This document shows positions 18,823 through 27,673 of a stretch of DNA of 64,000 nt, piece by piece. This DNA comes from Aminobacter sp. J41 (GTDB lineage Bacteria > Pseudomonadota > Alphaproteobacteria > Rhizobiales > Rhizobiaceae): the NCBI RefSeq assembly GCF_000526635.1, contig NZ_JAGL01000008.1, positions 79,457 through 143,456 of the forward strand, given 5' to 3'. Within the stretch, counting starts at the first letter, position 1; every line of letters begins with the position of its first letter. Under the pieces are notes generated by a model. That model saw nothing but the letters and a program-made list of their open reading frames with translations, was not told the DNA's origin and searched no databases. A program made the position numbers and the translations under genes.

Positions 18823-19140
18823 CGTCGGTTTCGGCCGACTATGGAAATAAACGGGCGGTGTAATAAGCCTATCGGACCCGGGGGCGGTACCCGGCGCCTC
18901 CACCAGGAACAGCGGTTCGCCGCTGTTGCTGATGGGGGCGAAACAGGATCGACGAGGGTGTAAAGATCGACCTTTTTCCCGGCATTGTACCACCGTTATC
19001 GGGCTACCCTTATAGTTGCCAACGACAACTATGCTGAGGCACGTCTCGCTGCTTAATGCGGCGCGATAGTCTCGAATCAAGCCCTGTGGGATAGCACCTT
19101 CAGGCGGGGTTCGGAGGTACCTGGCAACAGAAACCTCCAC
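18823..19140 (+). ncRNA. ssrA: tmRNA, circularly permuted two-piece form
   Basis: Rescues stalled ribosomes and adds a degradation tag. The acceptor piece comes first. Its T-arm has CCGGG/CCCGG stems, and CGCCTCC-A-CCA ends at 18905. A spacer hairpin with a TTCG loop and 8-bp stem (AACAGCGG/CCGCTGTT, 18908-18927) is presumably excised. The coding piece starts GGGGGCGAAACAGGATCGAC at 18934, and its GGGGGCG pairs with CGCCTCC (one G-U). The tag frame lies at 19018-19056. A pseudoknot-like segment ends near 19137. The outer ends are approximate. sspB, for the tag-delivery adaptor, starts about 140 nt downstream. Confidence 0.93.
19018..19056 (+). other. tmRNA tag reading frame
   Basis: Codons GCC AAC GAC AAC through GCT GCT TAA encode ANDNYAEARLAA, a tag typical of rhizobial tmRNAs. 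The terminal LAA/AA end is what ClpXP recognises; the N-terminal part is the usual SspB-contact region in alphaproteobacteria. Confidence 0.93.
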
Positions 19141-19278
19141 TTCCCTTCCAGCCTTCAATTTCGCGTATCTGCATGTGGTTTGTCTTTGCTGCTATCGCTG
19201 CAAAGCGCTATATCCGGTTTACGCAAGCCTCGCGCTTGACTACACCAAGCGGGTTCGATTCACGGAAACCCTACGCCT

Positions 19279-19818
19279 ATGGCTGACGACCACATTCGCT
19301 ACGACATTCTCGTCCAGGAAGCCCTGCGCGGCGTGATGCGCAAGGTGCTTGGAGAAGTTGCGAAGACGGGGCTGCCTGGCAACCATCACTTCTTCATTAC
19401 CTTCCTGACCAACGCCCCGGGCGTGCGGATTTCGAGCCGCATCCGCGAGCGCTATCCGGAGCAGATGACCATCGTGCTCCAGTACCAGTACTGGGACCTG
19501 AAGGTCACCGAGACCGGGTTCGAGGTGGGCCTCTCCTTCTCCGACATTCCGGAGAAGCTGGAAGTGCCGTTTGCCGCCGTGCGCGGCTTCTACGATCCTT
19601 CGGTCAACTTCGAGCTGGAGTTCGACGTGCCGGTACCGGCACCGGTGCAGAACGCGCCGGAAGCACCGGTGGCAACGCTGCAGCCGGCTCCGGGCGCCCC
19701 TGCCCCTGCCCGCGAGGCGCCGGTCGCCACCGAGAAGAAGGAACCGTCCGAAGAGGAGCCGAAGGAACCCGGCAAGGGCGCAGACGTCGTCTCCCTCGAC
19801 GCGTTCCGCAAGAAGTAG
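19279..19818 (+). CDS. sspB: SspB-type ClpXP adaptor
   Basis: Binds ssrA-tagged proteins and tethers them to ClpX. The 179-residue product has the alpha-type SspB fold region (IRYDILVQEALRGVMRKVL ... GNHHFFITFLTNAPGVRIS ... IVLQYQYWDL). A Pro/Ala/Glu-rich flexible linker (about 118-163) follows, and the C-terminal VVSLDAFRKK is the usual ClpX-binding tail. Directly downstream of ssrA, which makes the tag. The next gene follows after 7 nt. Confidence 0.92.
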   Translation: MADDHIRYDILVQEALRGVMRKVLGEVAKTGLPGNHHFFITFLTNAPGVRISSRIRERYPEQMTIVLQYQYWDLKVTETGFEVGLSFSDIPEKLEVPFAAVRGFYDPSVNFELEFDVPVPAPVQNAPEAPVATLQPAPGAPAPAREAPVATEKKEPSEEEPKEPGKGADVVSLDAFRKK

Positions 19819-19825
19819 CCTTCAC

Positions 19826-20023
19826 ATGGGCGAGGTCGTCAACCTTCGCATGGCGCGCAAGCACAAGGCGCGCGCCGAGAAGGAAAAGGTCGCCGACCAG
19901 AACCGTACCCTCCACGGCCTGACCAAGGCCGAACGCACGCTCGCGAGGGCCAAGCGCGAGCACGAGATCGCGCGCATCGAAGCGCACCGGCGCGAACGAT
20001 CAGATCAGTCCGACGAGTCATGA
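19826..20023 (+). CDS. DUF4169 small basic protein
   Basis: A 65-residue, very Lys/Arg/Ala/Glu-rich, probably helical cytoplasmic protein starting MGEVVNLRMARKHKAR, matching the DUF4169 family. Function unknown. It lies between sspB and the ribbon-helix-helix gene; its stop overlaps the next start as ATGA, so the three are likely one operon. Confidence 0.8.
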   Translation: MGEVVNLRMARKHKARAEKEKVADQNRTLHGLTKAERTLARAKREHEIARIEAHRRERSDQSDES

Positions 20024-20241
20024 GCACGGTCGAAAAGCGGTCGATCTCGATCCGCGGACACCGGACCAGCTTTTCCCTCGAAAAACCCTTCTTCGACGAA
20101 CTGTCGCGCATCGCTGCTGAGCGCGGGCTCTCGGTCGCGGCCCTCGTCGCCGAAGTCGATGAAACGCGCCCGAGGGACACGAATCTGTCCTCAGCACTCA
20201 GGGTGTTCGTGCTGGAGGAGGTGAAACGCGGAACGCGTTAG
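20020..20241 (+). CDS. Ribbon-helix-helix domain protein
   Basis: A 73-residue protein with an Arc/MetJ-like pattern: a strand (KRSISIRGHRTSFSLE) followed by two helices (FFDELSRIAAERG and SVAALVAEVDETR). It belongs to the RHH_4-type family common in alphaproteobacteria. It is presumably a small DNA-binding regulator, but no operator can be assigned. Overlaps the DUF4169 gene by 4 nt. Confidence 0.78.
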   Translation: MSTVEKRSISIRGHRTSFSLEKPFFDELSRIAAERGLSVAALVAEVDETRPRDTNLSSALRVFVLEEVKRGTR

Positions 20242-20260
20242 CATCCGCGTTCGCCGCTGC

Positions 20261-22843
20261 TTATGCAGCCACGGACTTCGTCTGTTCAACAGACGAGGGG
20301 CGCCCGAACAGATAGCCCTGACCAAAGTCGCACCCCCATTCCGTAAGCTGTCGGGCCTCGCTCAGAGTTTCAACGCCCTCGGCGACGGTGACCAGTCCTA
20401 ACGCCTTGGCGAGCCCGAGCATTGCCTGAACGATGACACCTTCGTTCGCCTTCGTTCCCAGCCCGCAGACAAAGGACCGATCAATCTTGATTTCATCTAC
20501 CGGAAGGGACTGAAGATGAACCAGAGACGCATATCCCGTCCCAAAGTCATCGAGGGAAATTCCGATACCGCTCTCGCGCAACTCATTGAGATTCTCGATA
20601 ACCCTGCTTCCGAGTTCATTCATAAGAACGCGTTCGGTGATTTCGAGCTTGATGGACTTCCTTGGCAGTTCGCGGCTTGCGAGAAGATGCTGCAGGTTGG
20701 AAACGAAGTCCTGATTTACGAGGTTCTCCGTCGCGAGGTTGATCGATATCTGCCCGTGCGACATTCCCCTTTCCGCCATCGACGCCATGTCATCAATGAC
20801 CAGGCTGATCATTCGCGTACCGATGGCATCTGCTAGGCGGGGATCGTCCAGCGCATCCATGATGGCCGCTGGTGCCAAAATGCCCTTCTCCGGATGCCTG
20901 ATACGCAGCAACGCCTCATAGCCCCGGACGCTTTGGTCCTTGAGGTTAACGATGGGCTGATAAAAGGGTACGACCCAGTTCTCTCGCAGCGCTGTGCGAG
21001 CGAGATCGAACGCTTCGCTTCGTCGGGAGGCGGCACTGCGGATGCTCGGATCGAACAGCTTCACGATGCCCTTGCCGGCCCCCTTAGCCGCGTAGAGCGC
21101 AAGGTCAGCGCGCTTGAAAACCTCATCCGGGTTGTCCCCGGGGCGGCCGATTGCACATCCGATGCTCGGACGGCATGACCGTGTCTTTTTGTTCGTTTTC
21201 AGATACGCTTCGAGCTTGTCTTCAATTTCCCGGGCGCGCGCCAGCAGGCATGACTCGTCACGCACGTGCTCGCAGATGATCGCGAACTCGTCGCCGCCGA
21301 GACGGGCAACGAACTCATTCTCCTTCTTCAGCCGCTGCAAATAGCGGGCAAACAAGCGGAGTACCGCATCTCCGGTCATGTGCCCGTATCGGTCGTTGAC
21401 GAGCTTGAAGTCGTCAAGGTCAAGCACCATCAGCGAAATGAAGCCACCAGCGGCTTGCAGGCGACTGTTCAGTTCCTCAACGAATTTCCGTCGGTTCGGA
21501 AGCTCCGTCAGCTCATCATGGAACGCCTGGCGCTTGAGCTTCTCGTTCGCGAGATACTGTTCGTGAATATCCTCAACTGTGCCGTACCACCGTATAATCG
21601 CGCCGAGTTCATCCCTTCGAGCTGTTGCCCTGGCACGGATCCAGCGAAATTCCCCGGATCTCAGGCGTATGCGATAGTTCATGTCGTAGGGCTGTCCGGA
21701 GGCCAGCGCGCGCTGCCACGTGGCCACCGTGGCTTCGACATCATCGGGGTGCAAAGCCTCAAGCCAGCCTTGCCTAAGGGCATCCGCCTGAGCGATGCCG
21801 GTTTTCCCAGTCCAGCGGGAGGACACGCTGAGGATGTTTCCATGTCGGTCGGCTGTCCACGGTATCTGCGGATTCTGCTCAACCGTGTGGCGGTAGTGCT
21901 CCTCACTCTCCCGCAGAGCCTCGAGGATCCTGGCTCGTTCGATGGCAAGAGTTGCAAGGCCGCGAATTCGAGCAAGCTCCCGCATTTCCGCAGGCGTCGG
22001 AGAGCGATTTTCCCGGAAGTAGAAACCGAATGCAGCGATTACCTCGCCGCTAGATGCGAAAACCGGCTGAGACCAGCAGGCGCGAAACCCGAGAGGGAGC
22101 ACCCACCTTCTCCATTCGACCCATAACGGGTCAGTGGCGATATCCGTGGTAATGACATCGCGCCTTTCGAAAGCAGCGGTACCGCACGAACCAACTCCGG
22201 TGCCGATCCGGACCCCGCGCAGCATTTCGATGAGAGTGCTCGGGAGATTGGGAGCGTTTCCGGTAACGAACTTACCCTCTTCGGCGTCCACCAGTAATAT
22301 GCTGCAGGTCGCACCGGGTATCTGACGCTCGGCAGCCCGGCAAAGTTCGTTGAGCAAATGCGACAGTTCCGCTCCGGAGATCACCATCTCCAGGATCGCG
22401 CCCTGGGTTGCATCACGCAGTTCGGTCGTGAGCCAATCGTGGGCGTCGATTGCGCATCCGACCCACTTGCCCTCTCGAACTCGGTGAACCCGCAGGACGT
22501 GGCGATGGTACATGCCATCAGAACAACGGAGACGAATTTCCTCCTGAATGTTGTCCGTGCCGCGCTTGCCCAACGATATCCGGGCGCGAAAAGCCGCCGC
22601 GTCAGCCGGATGAATGACATCCAGCCAGCCATGGGCCATCGCCTGTTCCTGGGCAAGCCCTGTGAACGCCGACCAGTGGGAATTCATAAACTCGACGCGC
22701 CCTTCATCGTCGCACACCCAGACAAGACCAGGGGCAGCACATGCGAGTGCATCGAAAAGCGACTGATCCCCGCCTACAGGTGAGCAAATCGTATTACGTG
22801 GAGAGTCTTCGTCCTGAGGTCGGACCATCAAAGTCGTGTCCAC
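20261..22843 (-). CDS. PAS-GAF-PAS-GGDEF-EAL cyclic-di-GMP protein
   Basis: An 860-residue cytoplasmic sensor-effector; no membrane helices. Order: PAS (about 30-140), GAF (about 165-305), PAS/PAC (about 315-425), GGDEF (about 435-600), EAL (about 610-855). The cyclase motif GGDEF is intact, but the position of the inhibitory RxxD site reads KKEN, so product feedback is probably lost. The EAL domain keeps YEALLRIRHP, LEITERVL, LDDFGTGYASL, KIDRSFV and AEGVET, so phosphodiesterase activity is plausible. A second ATG at codon 6 is possible. No partner gene is adjacent. Confidence 0.92.
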   Translation of the reverse strand: MDTTLMVRPQDEDSPRNTICSPVGGDQSLFDALACAAPGLVWVCDDEGRVEFMNSHWSAFTGLAQEQAMAHGWLDVIHPADAAAFRARISLGKRGTDNIQEEIRLRCSDGMYHRHVLRVHRVREGKWVGCAIDAHDWLTTELRDATQGAILEMVISGAELSHLLNELCRAAERQIPGATCSILLVDAEEGKFVTGNAPNLPSTLIEMLRGVRIGTGVGSCGTAAFERRDVITTDIATDPLWVEWRRWVLPLGFRACWSQPVFASSGEVIAAFGFYFRENRSPTPAEMRELARIRGLATLAIERARILEALRESEEHYRHTVEQNPQIPWTADRHGNILSVSSRWTGKTGIAQADALRQGWLEALHPDDVEATVATWQRALASGQPYDMNYRIRLRSGEFRWIRARATARRDELGAIIRWYGTVEDIHEQYLANEKLKRQAFHDELTELPNRRKFVEELNSRLQAAGGFISLMVLDLDDFKLVNDRYGHMTGDAVLRLFARYLQRLKKENEFVARLGGDEFAIICEHVRDESCLLARAREIEDKLEAYLKTNKKTRSCRPSIGCAIGRPGDNPDEVFKRADLALYAAKGAGKGIVKLFDPSIRSAASRRSEAFDLARTALRENWVVPFYQPIVNLKDQSVRGYEALLRIRHPEKGILAPAAIMDALDDPRLADAIGTRMISLVIDDMASMAERGMSHGQISINLATENLVNQDFVSNLQHLLASRELPRKSIKLEITERVLMNELGSRVIENLNELRESGIGISLDDFGTGYASLVHLQSLPVDEIKIDRSFVCGLGTKANEGVIVQAMLGLAKALGLVTVAEGVETLSEARQLTEWGCDFGQGYLFGRPSSVEQTKSVAA

Positions 22844-23127
22844 TGATTGTGTATATTAGCGCAATCTTCTTCAAACACATTAAGGTTTCATTGCGCCACA
22901 TCAAAAGCGACCGGACGCTCTATAATGCGTTTCCGCTGCGTAATATCAGACCAGGAGCGTGCTTGAAGAATAGATCTCGCTCACCAGAGGATTTCTCGAA
23001 GCCGCGCAGTTCAGCAGGAGCGGAACCACAAGCGTCCCGGTCCTTGCGCAACGGCGACTACAGATCTTGCTGTGACCAGAGTGTGACCAGCAGCCGCTTC
23101 TTCTGTCTGGTAAATTTTCGGATTTGG
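22844..23127. other. Gene-free region upstream of the GGDEF-EAL gene
   Basis: About 280 bases between the GGDEF-EAL start and the tRNA-Val terminator. No credible gene in any frame. It is AT-richer than its surroundings near 22840-22940 and presumably holds the promoter of the GGDEF-EAL gene. A frame ending VGATGIEPVTPPV is the well-known false translation of a tRNA antisense strand. Confidence 0.6.
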
Positions 23128-23161
23128 AAAAATCCATTGAAAACGCCGAGGCTTTCAATGG
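23128..23161 (-). terminator. Terminator of tRNA-Val
   Basis: On the minus strand CCATTGAAA (23153-23161) pairs perfectly with TTTCAATGG (23134-23142), followed by ATTTTT. The first three bases of the stem are the encoded CCA end of the tRNA. Confidence 0.8.
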
Positions 23162-23233
23162 TGGGCGCGACAGGGATTGAACCTGTGACCCCACCCGTGT
23201 GAAGGGTGTGCTCTCCCGCTGAGCTACGCGCCC
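23159..23233 (-). tRNA. tRNA-Val(CAC)
   Basis: 75 nt including encoded CCA. The acceptor stem is GGGCGCG/CGCGCCC. The D-arm is GCTCAGCGGGAGAGC. The anticodon stem CACCC/GGGTG surrounds loop TTCACAC with anticodon CAC (codon GTG). The T-arm is CAGGTTCAATCCCTG. All canonical. Confidence 0.97.
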
Positions 23234-23262
23234 TGCGCCGACCGAACCGGCGAAGTGGGGCG

Positions 23263-23291
23263 ATATAACGAGTGCCTCGTGATCAAGTCAA
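23263..23291 (-). promoter_or_regulatory. Promoter of tRNA-Val
   Basis: Minus strand TTGACT (23286-23291) and TTATAT (23263-23268) with 17-nt spacing, about 30 nt before the tRNA. The first base of the -35 is the last base of the upstream hairpin at 23291-23316. Confidence 0.8.
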
Positions 23292-23316
23292 GCGCGGAAG
23301 ATGCACCTTCCGCGCT
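23291..23316 (-). terminator. Hairpin downstream of the L,D-transpeptidase gene
   Basis: AGCGCGGAAG/CTTCCGCGCT, a perfect 10-bp stem with loop GTGCAT, 18 nt after the stop codon of the gene at 23335. The following T-tract is poor on this strand (TTGACTTG), so termination may be incomplete. Confidence 0.6.
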
Positions 23317-23334
23317 TTCTTCCGCTGGGGTCGT

Positions 23335-25380
23335 TCAGACACCCGCGGCGCGCAGCGCACCGACCTTGTCGAGCGCCGCGCGGACCTTTTCGTCGCGGCT
23401 GTAGACGTCGTTGAAGTAGCGGACCTCGCCCGATTCTTCCGGCCAGGCGGTGAAATAGGAGACGTAGACCGGCACCTTCACCTTGAGCGTCTCGCGGCCG
23501 TGCGGCGCCTGGAGGCGCTTTGCTACCTGCTCCTTGTCCCAGCCGAGAACTGCGGCCGCCATGGCGCGCGGATCGGCCAGGCGGATGCAGCCGTTCGACA
23601 GTGCGCGATTCTCGCGGGCAAACAGATGCTTGTCCGGCGTGTCGTGCATGTAGATGGCATGCGGGTTCGGGAACATGATCTTCATTTCGCCGAGCGCGTT
23701 GTTGGCCCCCGGACGCTGGCGCACATCGAACGGGATGTTGGCGCCATAGGCTGACCAGTCGATCGCGGTCGAGGAAACAACGCGGCCGTTGCGGTCGACC
23801 ACCTCGTAGCCGTTGCGGTCGAAATAGCTCGGGTCCTTGAGGACGCGCGGGAGGTAGGTGTTAACAAGGATCGAGCGTGGCATGCCCCAGTAGGGGTGGA
23901 ATTCGACGTAGCTGATCTCGTTCTGGAAGAAGAAGGTCTGCGTCTCGATGCGGCCGACGACGGTGCGCATCGACAGCTTCTGCTTGCCGTCCTCGACGTA
24001 GTACGCCTCGAATGCGGGCGTGTTGATGAAGACGTACCGGTCGGTGAAGTCGGACGGGAGCCAGCGGATCTGCTCCATCGCGATCCTCACCTTCTCGATC
24101 GACGAAGCCTTCGATTCGCCGGCGATCGCTAGCACCGTACGCGGACCGATCACCCCGTCGTCGCCGATGCCGACCATGCGCTGGGCGGCCTTGATGACGG
24201 GAACCAGCTCCTGCGCATAAGTATCGCTGCCGAGATGGCGCGTCAGGACGTCGCCGTGCTCAAGCCGGAACGTCTCGTCGGCACGTCGGCTGATCAGCGT
24301 CAGGATTTTTGCGAATTCCGGATTGGTTTGGCCGGGCTTCACCACCGTCTTCGGGTCAACGATGATGTCGTTCTCGGCGCTTTCGCGCAGGCGGGCAAGC
24401 TCCGCGCGCAGCGCCTTGTAATAGGCGTTCTGCGGGTGCAGCCCATCGAGGAAGGCGACGACGTCCGTGCTGGCGCGCATATCGCGCAGGAGATTTACTC
24501 CGTCGAACTCCTTCGGCTTGAAGTCGTGGTAGCCGGAGATGCGGTTCGGATCGATGCGGCCATTGTGCGCATCGCGCGCATAGCGCAGCACGCGGGCCGA
24601 CAGCTCCATCTCGAAGGCCGCAAAAGCGCCCTCGCCCGCGTCCGATCCCGGCACCGTTACAGCATAGTCGTGCGGGTCGAGACCCTCCTGGTCAGCCTGC
24701 GAGAGCGTCTTCAGAACGGCCTGCGCCTTTTCGGTGATCGCGCCGTCGGCAACCCAGATGAAGCTCGGCTCCTGGCTGTAATACGCAACCAGCGCCTCGG
24801 CGACGCTCTTTTCCGCCAGCAGCGCAAAGTCCTGCAGGCTGCGGATTTGCTCTTCGGTCAGCGGCTCAGCGGCAGGTGCCTCTGCCTGGACAGTGATTTC
24901 GGTCTGGGTTTCGGTGGACGGCGGTGTCGATGCAGCGTCGGAGGCCGGCTCGGGCGCTGTGGCCGGGCTCGAAGCGCCTTCTGGCTGGCTTGAGACCTCG
25001 GCTGCCTTGGCGTCCTCCAGCACTTCCTCGATCCGGTCCTCGATGGTGCCGACGGTGGTGTGGTCGATGCCGGGTGCGGAAAGCGATGCACCGTCACCCT
25101 GGCGCTGCGGCACGATCGCGGAGAAGTCGACCCGGACCAGCGGGTCCGTCTTGTAGGTGTAATACTGTGGTCCGGCGACCTTCGGCGGCGTCACCACCTT
25201 CTTCGGCTGCTCGGGGGGAGCCATGACGGCCGGTGGCTGCTGCGGCGCATGGCGCGGCCGGTCACGGAATAGCATGTCGAACAGCGTCTGCGCCGAAGCC
25301 GGTGCCGTGCAGGTAGCGAATGCGGTCAGCGTGGCCGCGGTCGAAAGCGCCAGCAACCTGGCGTAGCGAGTGGTCGTCAT
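23335..25380 (-). CDS. L,D-transpeptidase (YcbB/LdtD type)
   Basis: Periplasmic enzyme that forms 3-3 peptidoglycan cross-links. The 681-residue protein has a signal peptide cleaved near ...APASAQ, a Pro/Ala/Glu-rich region (about 35-165), and a scaffold region (LQDFALLAEKSVAEALVAYY onward). A peptidoglycan-binding-like motif follows (VPVIKAAQRMVGIGDDGVIGPRT), then the YkuD catalytic domain with HDTPDKHLF and the nucleophile Cys598 in SNGCIRLADP. Full-length for the family, which is abundant in rhizobia where 3-3 links dominate. Confidence 0.93.
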   Translation of the reverse strand: MTTTRYARLLALSTAATLTAFATCTAPASAQTLFDMLFRDRPRHAPQQPPAVMAPPEQPKKVVTPPKVAGPQYYTYKTDPLVRVDFSAIVPQRQGDGASLSAPGIDHTTVGTIEDRIEEVLEDAKAAEVSSQPEGASSPATAPEPASDAASTPPSTETQTEITVQAEAPAAEPLTEEQIRSLQDFALLAEKSVAEALVAYYSQEPSFIWVADGAITEKAQAVLKTLSQADQEGLDPHDYAVTVPGSDAGEGAFAAFEMELSARVLRYARDAHNGRIDPNRISGYHDFKPKEFDGVNLLRDMRASTDVVAFLDGLHPQNAYYKALRAELARLRESAENDIIVDPKTVVKPGQTNPEFAKILTLISRRADETFRLEHGDVLTRHLGSDTYAQELVPVIKAAQRMVGIGDDGVIGPRTVLAIAGESKASSIEKVRIAMEQIRWLPSDFTDRYVFINTPAFEAYYVEDGKQKLSMRTVVGRIETQTFFFQNEISYVEFHPYWGMPRSILVNTYLPRVLKDPSYFDRNGYEVVDRNGRVVSSTAIDWSAYGANIPFDVRQRPGANNALGEMKIMFPNPHAIYMHDTPDKHLFARENRALSNGCIRLADPRAMAAAVLGWDKEQVAKRLQAPHGRETLKVKVPVYVSYFTAWPEESGEVRYFNDVYSRDEKVRAALDKVGALRAAGV

Positions 25381-25636
25381 AAATATTCTACCTGCGCGAG
25401 TTCCCCGAACATGTCCCGACTATAGTGATTCAGCCTGAATCCGTTAAGTCGCGCCGGCGAATGCGGTCACGCGGGGCGTCGTGTGCGGCCTTTGAGCCAC
25501 AGGCACAACCCGACGCAGGGTCATGCGGCATTCAACCGCCTTCCAACGCTGCGGAATGAGTCGAATCCCCTTTTTACTTTTCAGGACCATGGTCTAAGAG
25601 GCTGCCATCGACGAACCTTACTCGGGACGCATAGCC

Positions 25637-27256
25637 ATGGCCAATCCGGCAGCAGCCAATCTCTTCCCTCTTGCTTCCGACGATACTCCTTACCGCAAAC
25701 TGACTTCCGACTACGTCTCCGTGGATACCTTCCGCGGCCAGGAAGTCCTGACGGTGGAGCCGGAAGCGCTGCGCCTGCTATCCGAAACCGCGTTTTCCGA
25801 CATCAACCACCTGCTGCGTCCCAGCCACCTGAAGCAGCTCGCCTCGATCCTCGAGGATCCGGAGGCAACCGACAACGACCGCTTCGTGGCCTATGACCTC
25901 CTGAAGAACGCGAATATCGCCGCTGGCGGCGTGCTGCCCATGTGCCAGGACACCGGCACGGCGATCATCATGGGCAAGAAGGGCCGCCGCGTCTGGACCG
26001 AGGGCGGCGACGACGCCTGGCTCGGCCAGGGGGTGCTGGACGCCTACAACCGCAAGAACCTGCGCTACTCGCAGCTCGCGCCGCTTTCGATGTTCGAGGA
26101 GCAGAACACCAAGAACAACCTGCCGGCGCAGATCGACATCTACGAAGAGGGCGAGGACGCCTACAAGTTCCTGTTCGTCGCCAAGGGTGGCGGCTCGGCC
26201 AACAAGACCTTCCTCTACCAGGGCACGCCGTCGCTCTTGACGCACGACCGCATGATCGACTTCCTGAAGGAAAAGATCCTGACCCTCGGCACGGCGGCCT
26301 GCCCGCCCTATCACCTCGCCATCGTCATCGGCGGCACCTCGGCTGAGATGAACCTCAAGACTGTGAAGCTCGCCTCGACCCGCTATCTCGACGGCCTGCC
26401 CACCCAAGGCAGCCCGGAAGGCCACGCCTTCCGCGACATCGAGATGGAAGCCGAGATCCACAAGCTGACGCAGCAGATGGGCGTCGGCGCGCAGTTCGGC
26501 GGCAAGTACTTCTGCCATGACGTCCGCGTCATCCGCCTGCCGCGCCACGGCGCGTCGCTGCCGATCGGCCTCGGCGTCTCCTGCTCGGCTGACCGCCAGG
26601 CCAAGGGCAAGATCACTCGCGACGGCGTGTTCATCGAGGAGCTGGAGACCAACCCGGCGCGCTTCATGCCCGACATCGACGAGGAGAAGCTGACCTCGCA
26701 CGTCGTGCGCATCGACCTCAACCAGCCGATGGAGCAGATTCTCAAGACGCTGTCGCAACACCCCGTAAAGACGCGTCTTTCGCTCACGGGCCCGATCATC
26801 GTGGCACGCGACCTCGCGCATGCGAAGATCCGCGAGCGCCTTGAGCGCGGCGAGCCGATGCCGGACTACTTCAAGAACCACCCGATCTACTATGCCGGCC
26901 CGGCGAAGACCCCGGCAGGCTATGCTTCGGGTTCGTTCGGCCCGACGACCGCCGGCCGTATGGACTCGTATGTCGACCAGTTCCAGTCGTTCGGCGGCTC
27001 TATGGTCATGCTTGCCAAGGGCAACCGCTCGCGTCAGGTGCGCGAGGCATGCGCCAAGCATGGCGGGTTCTACCTCGGCTCGATCGGCGGTCCGGCCGCG
27101 CGTCTCGCGCAGGATTGCATCAAGAAGGTAGAGGTGGTCGAATATCCGGAACTCGGCATGGAGGCGATCTGGCGCATCGAGGTCGAGGACTTCCCCGCCT
27201 TCATTGTCATCGACGACAAGGGCTACGACTTCTTCAAGGAACTCAACCTCGGCTAG
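25637..27256 (+). CDS. Class I (iron-sulfur) fumarate hydratase
   Basis: Converts fumarate to malate in the TCA cycle with a 4Fe-4S cluster. The 539-residue product carries both class I parts. The alpha part includes [20 protein letters not shown], and its Cys is a cluster ligand. [34 protein letters not shown] holds two more candidate cluster Cys. The beta (C-terminal) part includes [29 protein letters not shown]. One polypeptide, as in FumA/FumB. A rhodanese and a MarR gene follow closely and may be co-transcribed. Confidence 0.95.
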   Translation: MANPAAANLFPLASDDTPYRKLTSDYVSVDTFRGQEVLTVEPEALRLLSETAFSDINHLLRPSHLKQLASILEDPEATDNDRFVAYDLLKNANIAAGGVLPMCQDTGTAIIMGKKGRRVWTEGGDDAWLGQGVLDAYNRKNLRYSQLAPLSMFEEQNTKNNLPAQIDIYEEGEDAYKFLFVAKGGGSANKTFLYQGTPSLLTHDRMIDFLKEKILTLGTAACPPYHLAIVIGGTSAEMNLKTVKLASTRYLDGLPTQGSPEGHAFRDIEMEAEIHKLTQQMGVGAQFGGKYFCHDVRVIRLPRHGASLPIGLGVSCSADRQAKGKITRDGVFIEELETNPARFMPDIDEEKLTSHVVRIDLNQPMEQILKTLSQHPVKTRLSLTGPIIVARDLAHAKIRERLERGEPMPDYFKNHPIYYAGPAKTPAGYASGSFGPTTAGRMDSYVDQFQSFGGSMVMLAKGNRSRQVREACAKHGGFYLGSIGGPAARLAQDCIKKVEVVEYPELGMEAIWRIEVEDFPAFIVIDDKGYDFFKELNLG

Positions 27257-27268
27257 GAGATCTGCGGC

Positions 27269-27673
27269 ATGGCGATGAGGAAAGGCTACAAGCAACTACT
27301 CGAAGAAGCCAATGCCGCGATCAGGGCCGTAACGCCCGAAGAGGCGCATCGTCTGGCGCAGTCGGACGATGTCGTCCTGGTGGACATTCGCGATCCGCGC
27401 GAGCTGGATCGCGAAGGCCGCGTACCCGGAGCATTCCACGCGCCGCGCGGGATGCTCGAATTCTGGATCGATCCGGAAAGCCCCTATCACAAGCCGATCT
27501 TCGCCAGCGGCAAGACCTTCATCTTCTTCTGCGCTGGCGGGCTGCGCTCAGCGCTTGCCACCAAGACCGCGCAAGACATGGGGCTTGAACCCGTCATGCA
27601 TATCGAGGGTGGTTTTGGCGCCTGGAAGAAGGCGGAGCTTCCGGTCGACACGGCCCCGCGCGAGCGGGCATGA
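27269..27673 (+). CDS. Single-domain rhodanese
   Basis: A 134-residue rhodanese-like sulfurtransferase with LVDIRDPRELDREGRVPGAFHAPRG, active Cys88 in FFCAGGLRSALA and HIEGGFGAWKKAELPV. It could carry persulfide sulfur for cluster or thiol metabolism, but no partner is defined. It starts 13 nt after the fumarase stop and overlaps marR as ATGA. An internal ATG two codons in is an alternative start. Confidence 0.9.
   Translation: MAMRKGYKQLLEEANAAIRAVTPEEAHRLAQSDDVVLVDIRDPRELDREGRVPGAFHAPRGMLEFWIDPESPYHKPIFASGKTFIFFCAGGLRSALATKTAQDMGLEPVMHIEGGFGAWKKAELPVDTAPRERA

Noticed and set aside
18811..19158. 115-codon open frame antisense to ssrA
   Set aside because: Lies wholly on the complement of a structural RNA; the tag, acceptor stem and T-arm account for the sequence.
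22844..23158. Phage integration site or integrase remnant beside tRNA-Val
   Set aside because: No repeat of the tRNA 3' end and no integrase-like reading frame found nearby; the sequence 3' of the tRNA is explained by its terminator.
22741..23202. 153-codon open frame ending inside tRNA-Val
   Set aside because: Its end is the known false translation of a tRNA complement; the rest has no protein character.
25778..27295. 505-codon open frame on the minus strand opposite the fumarase gene
   Set aside because: Shadow frame; the plus-strand fumarase is unambiguous and the antisense product has no recognisable domain.
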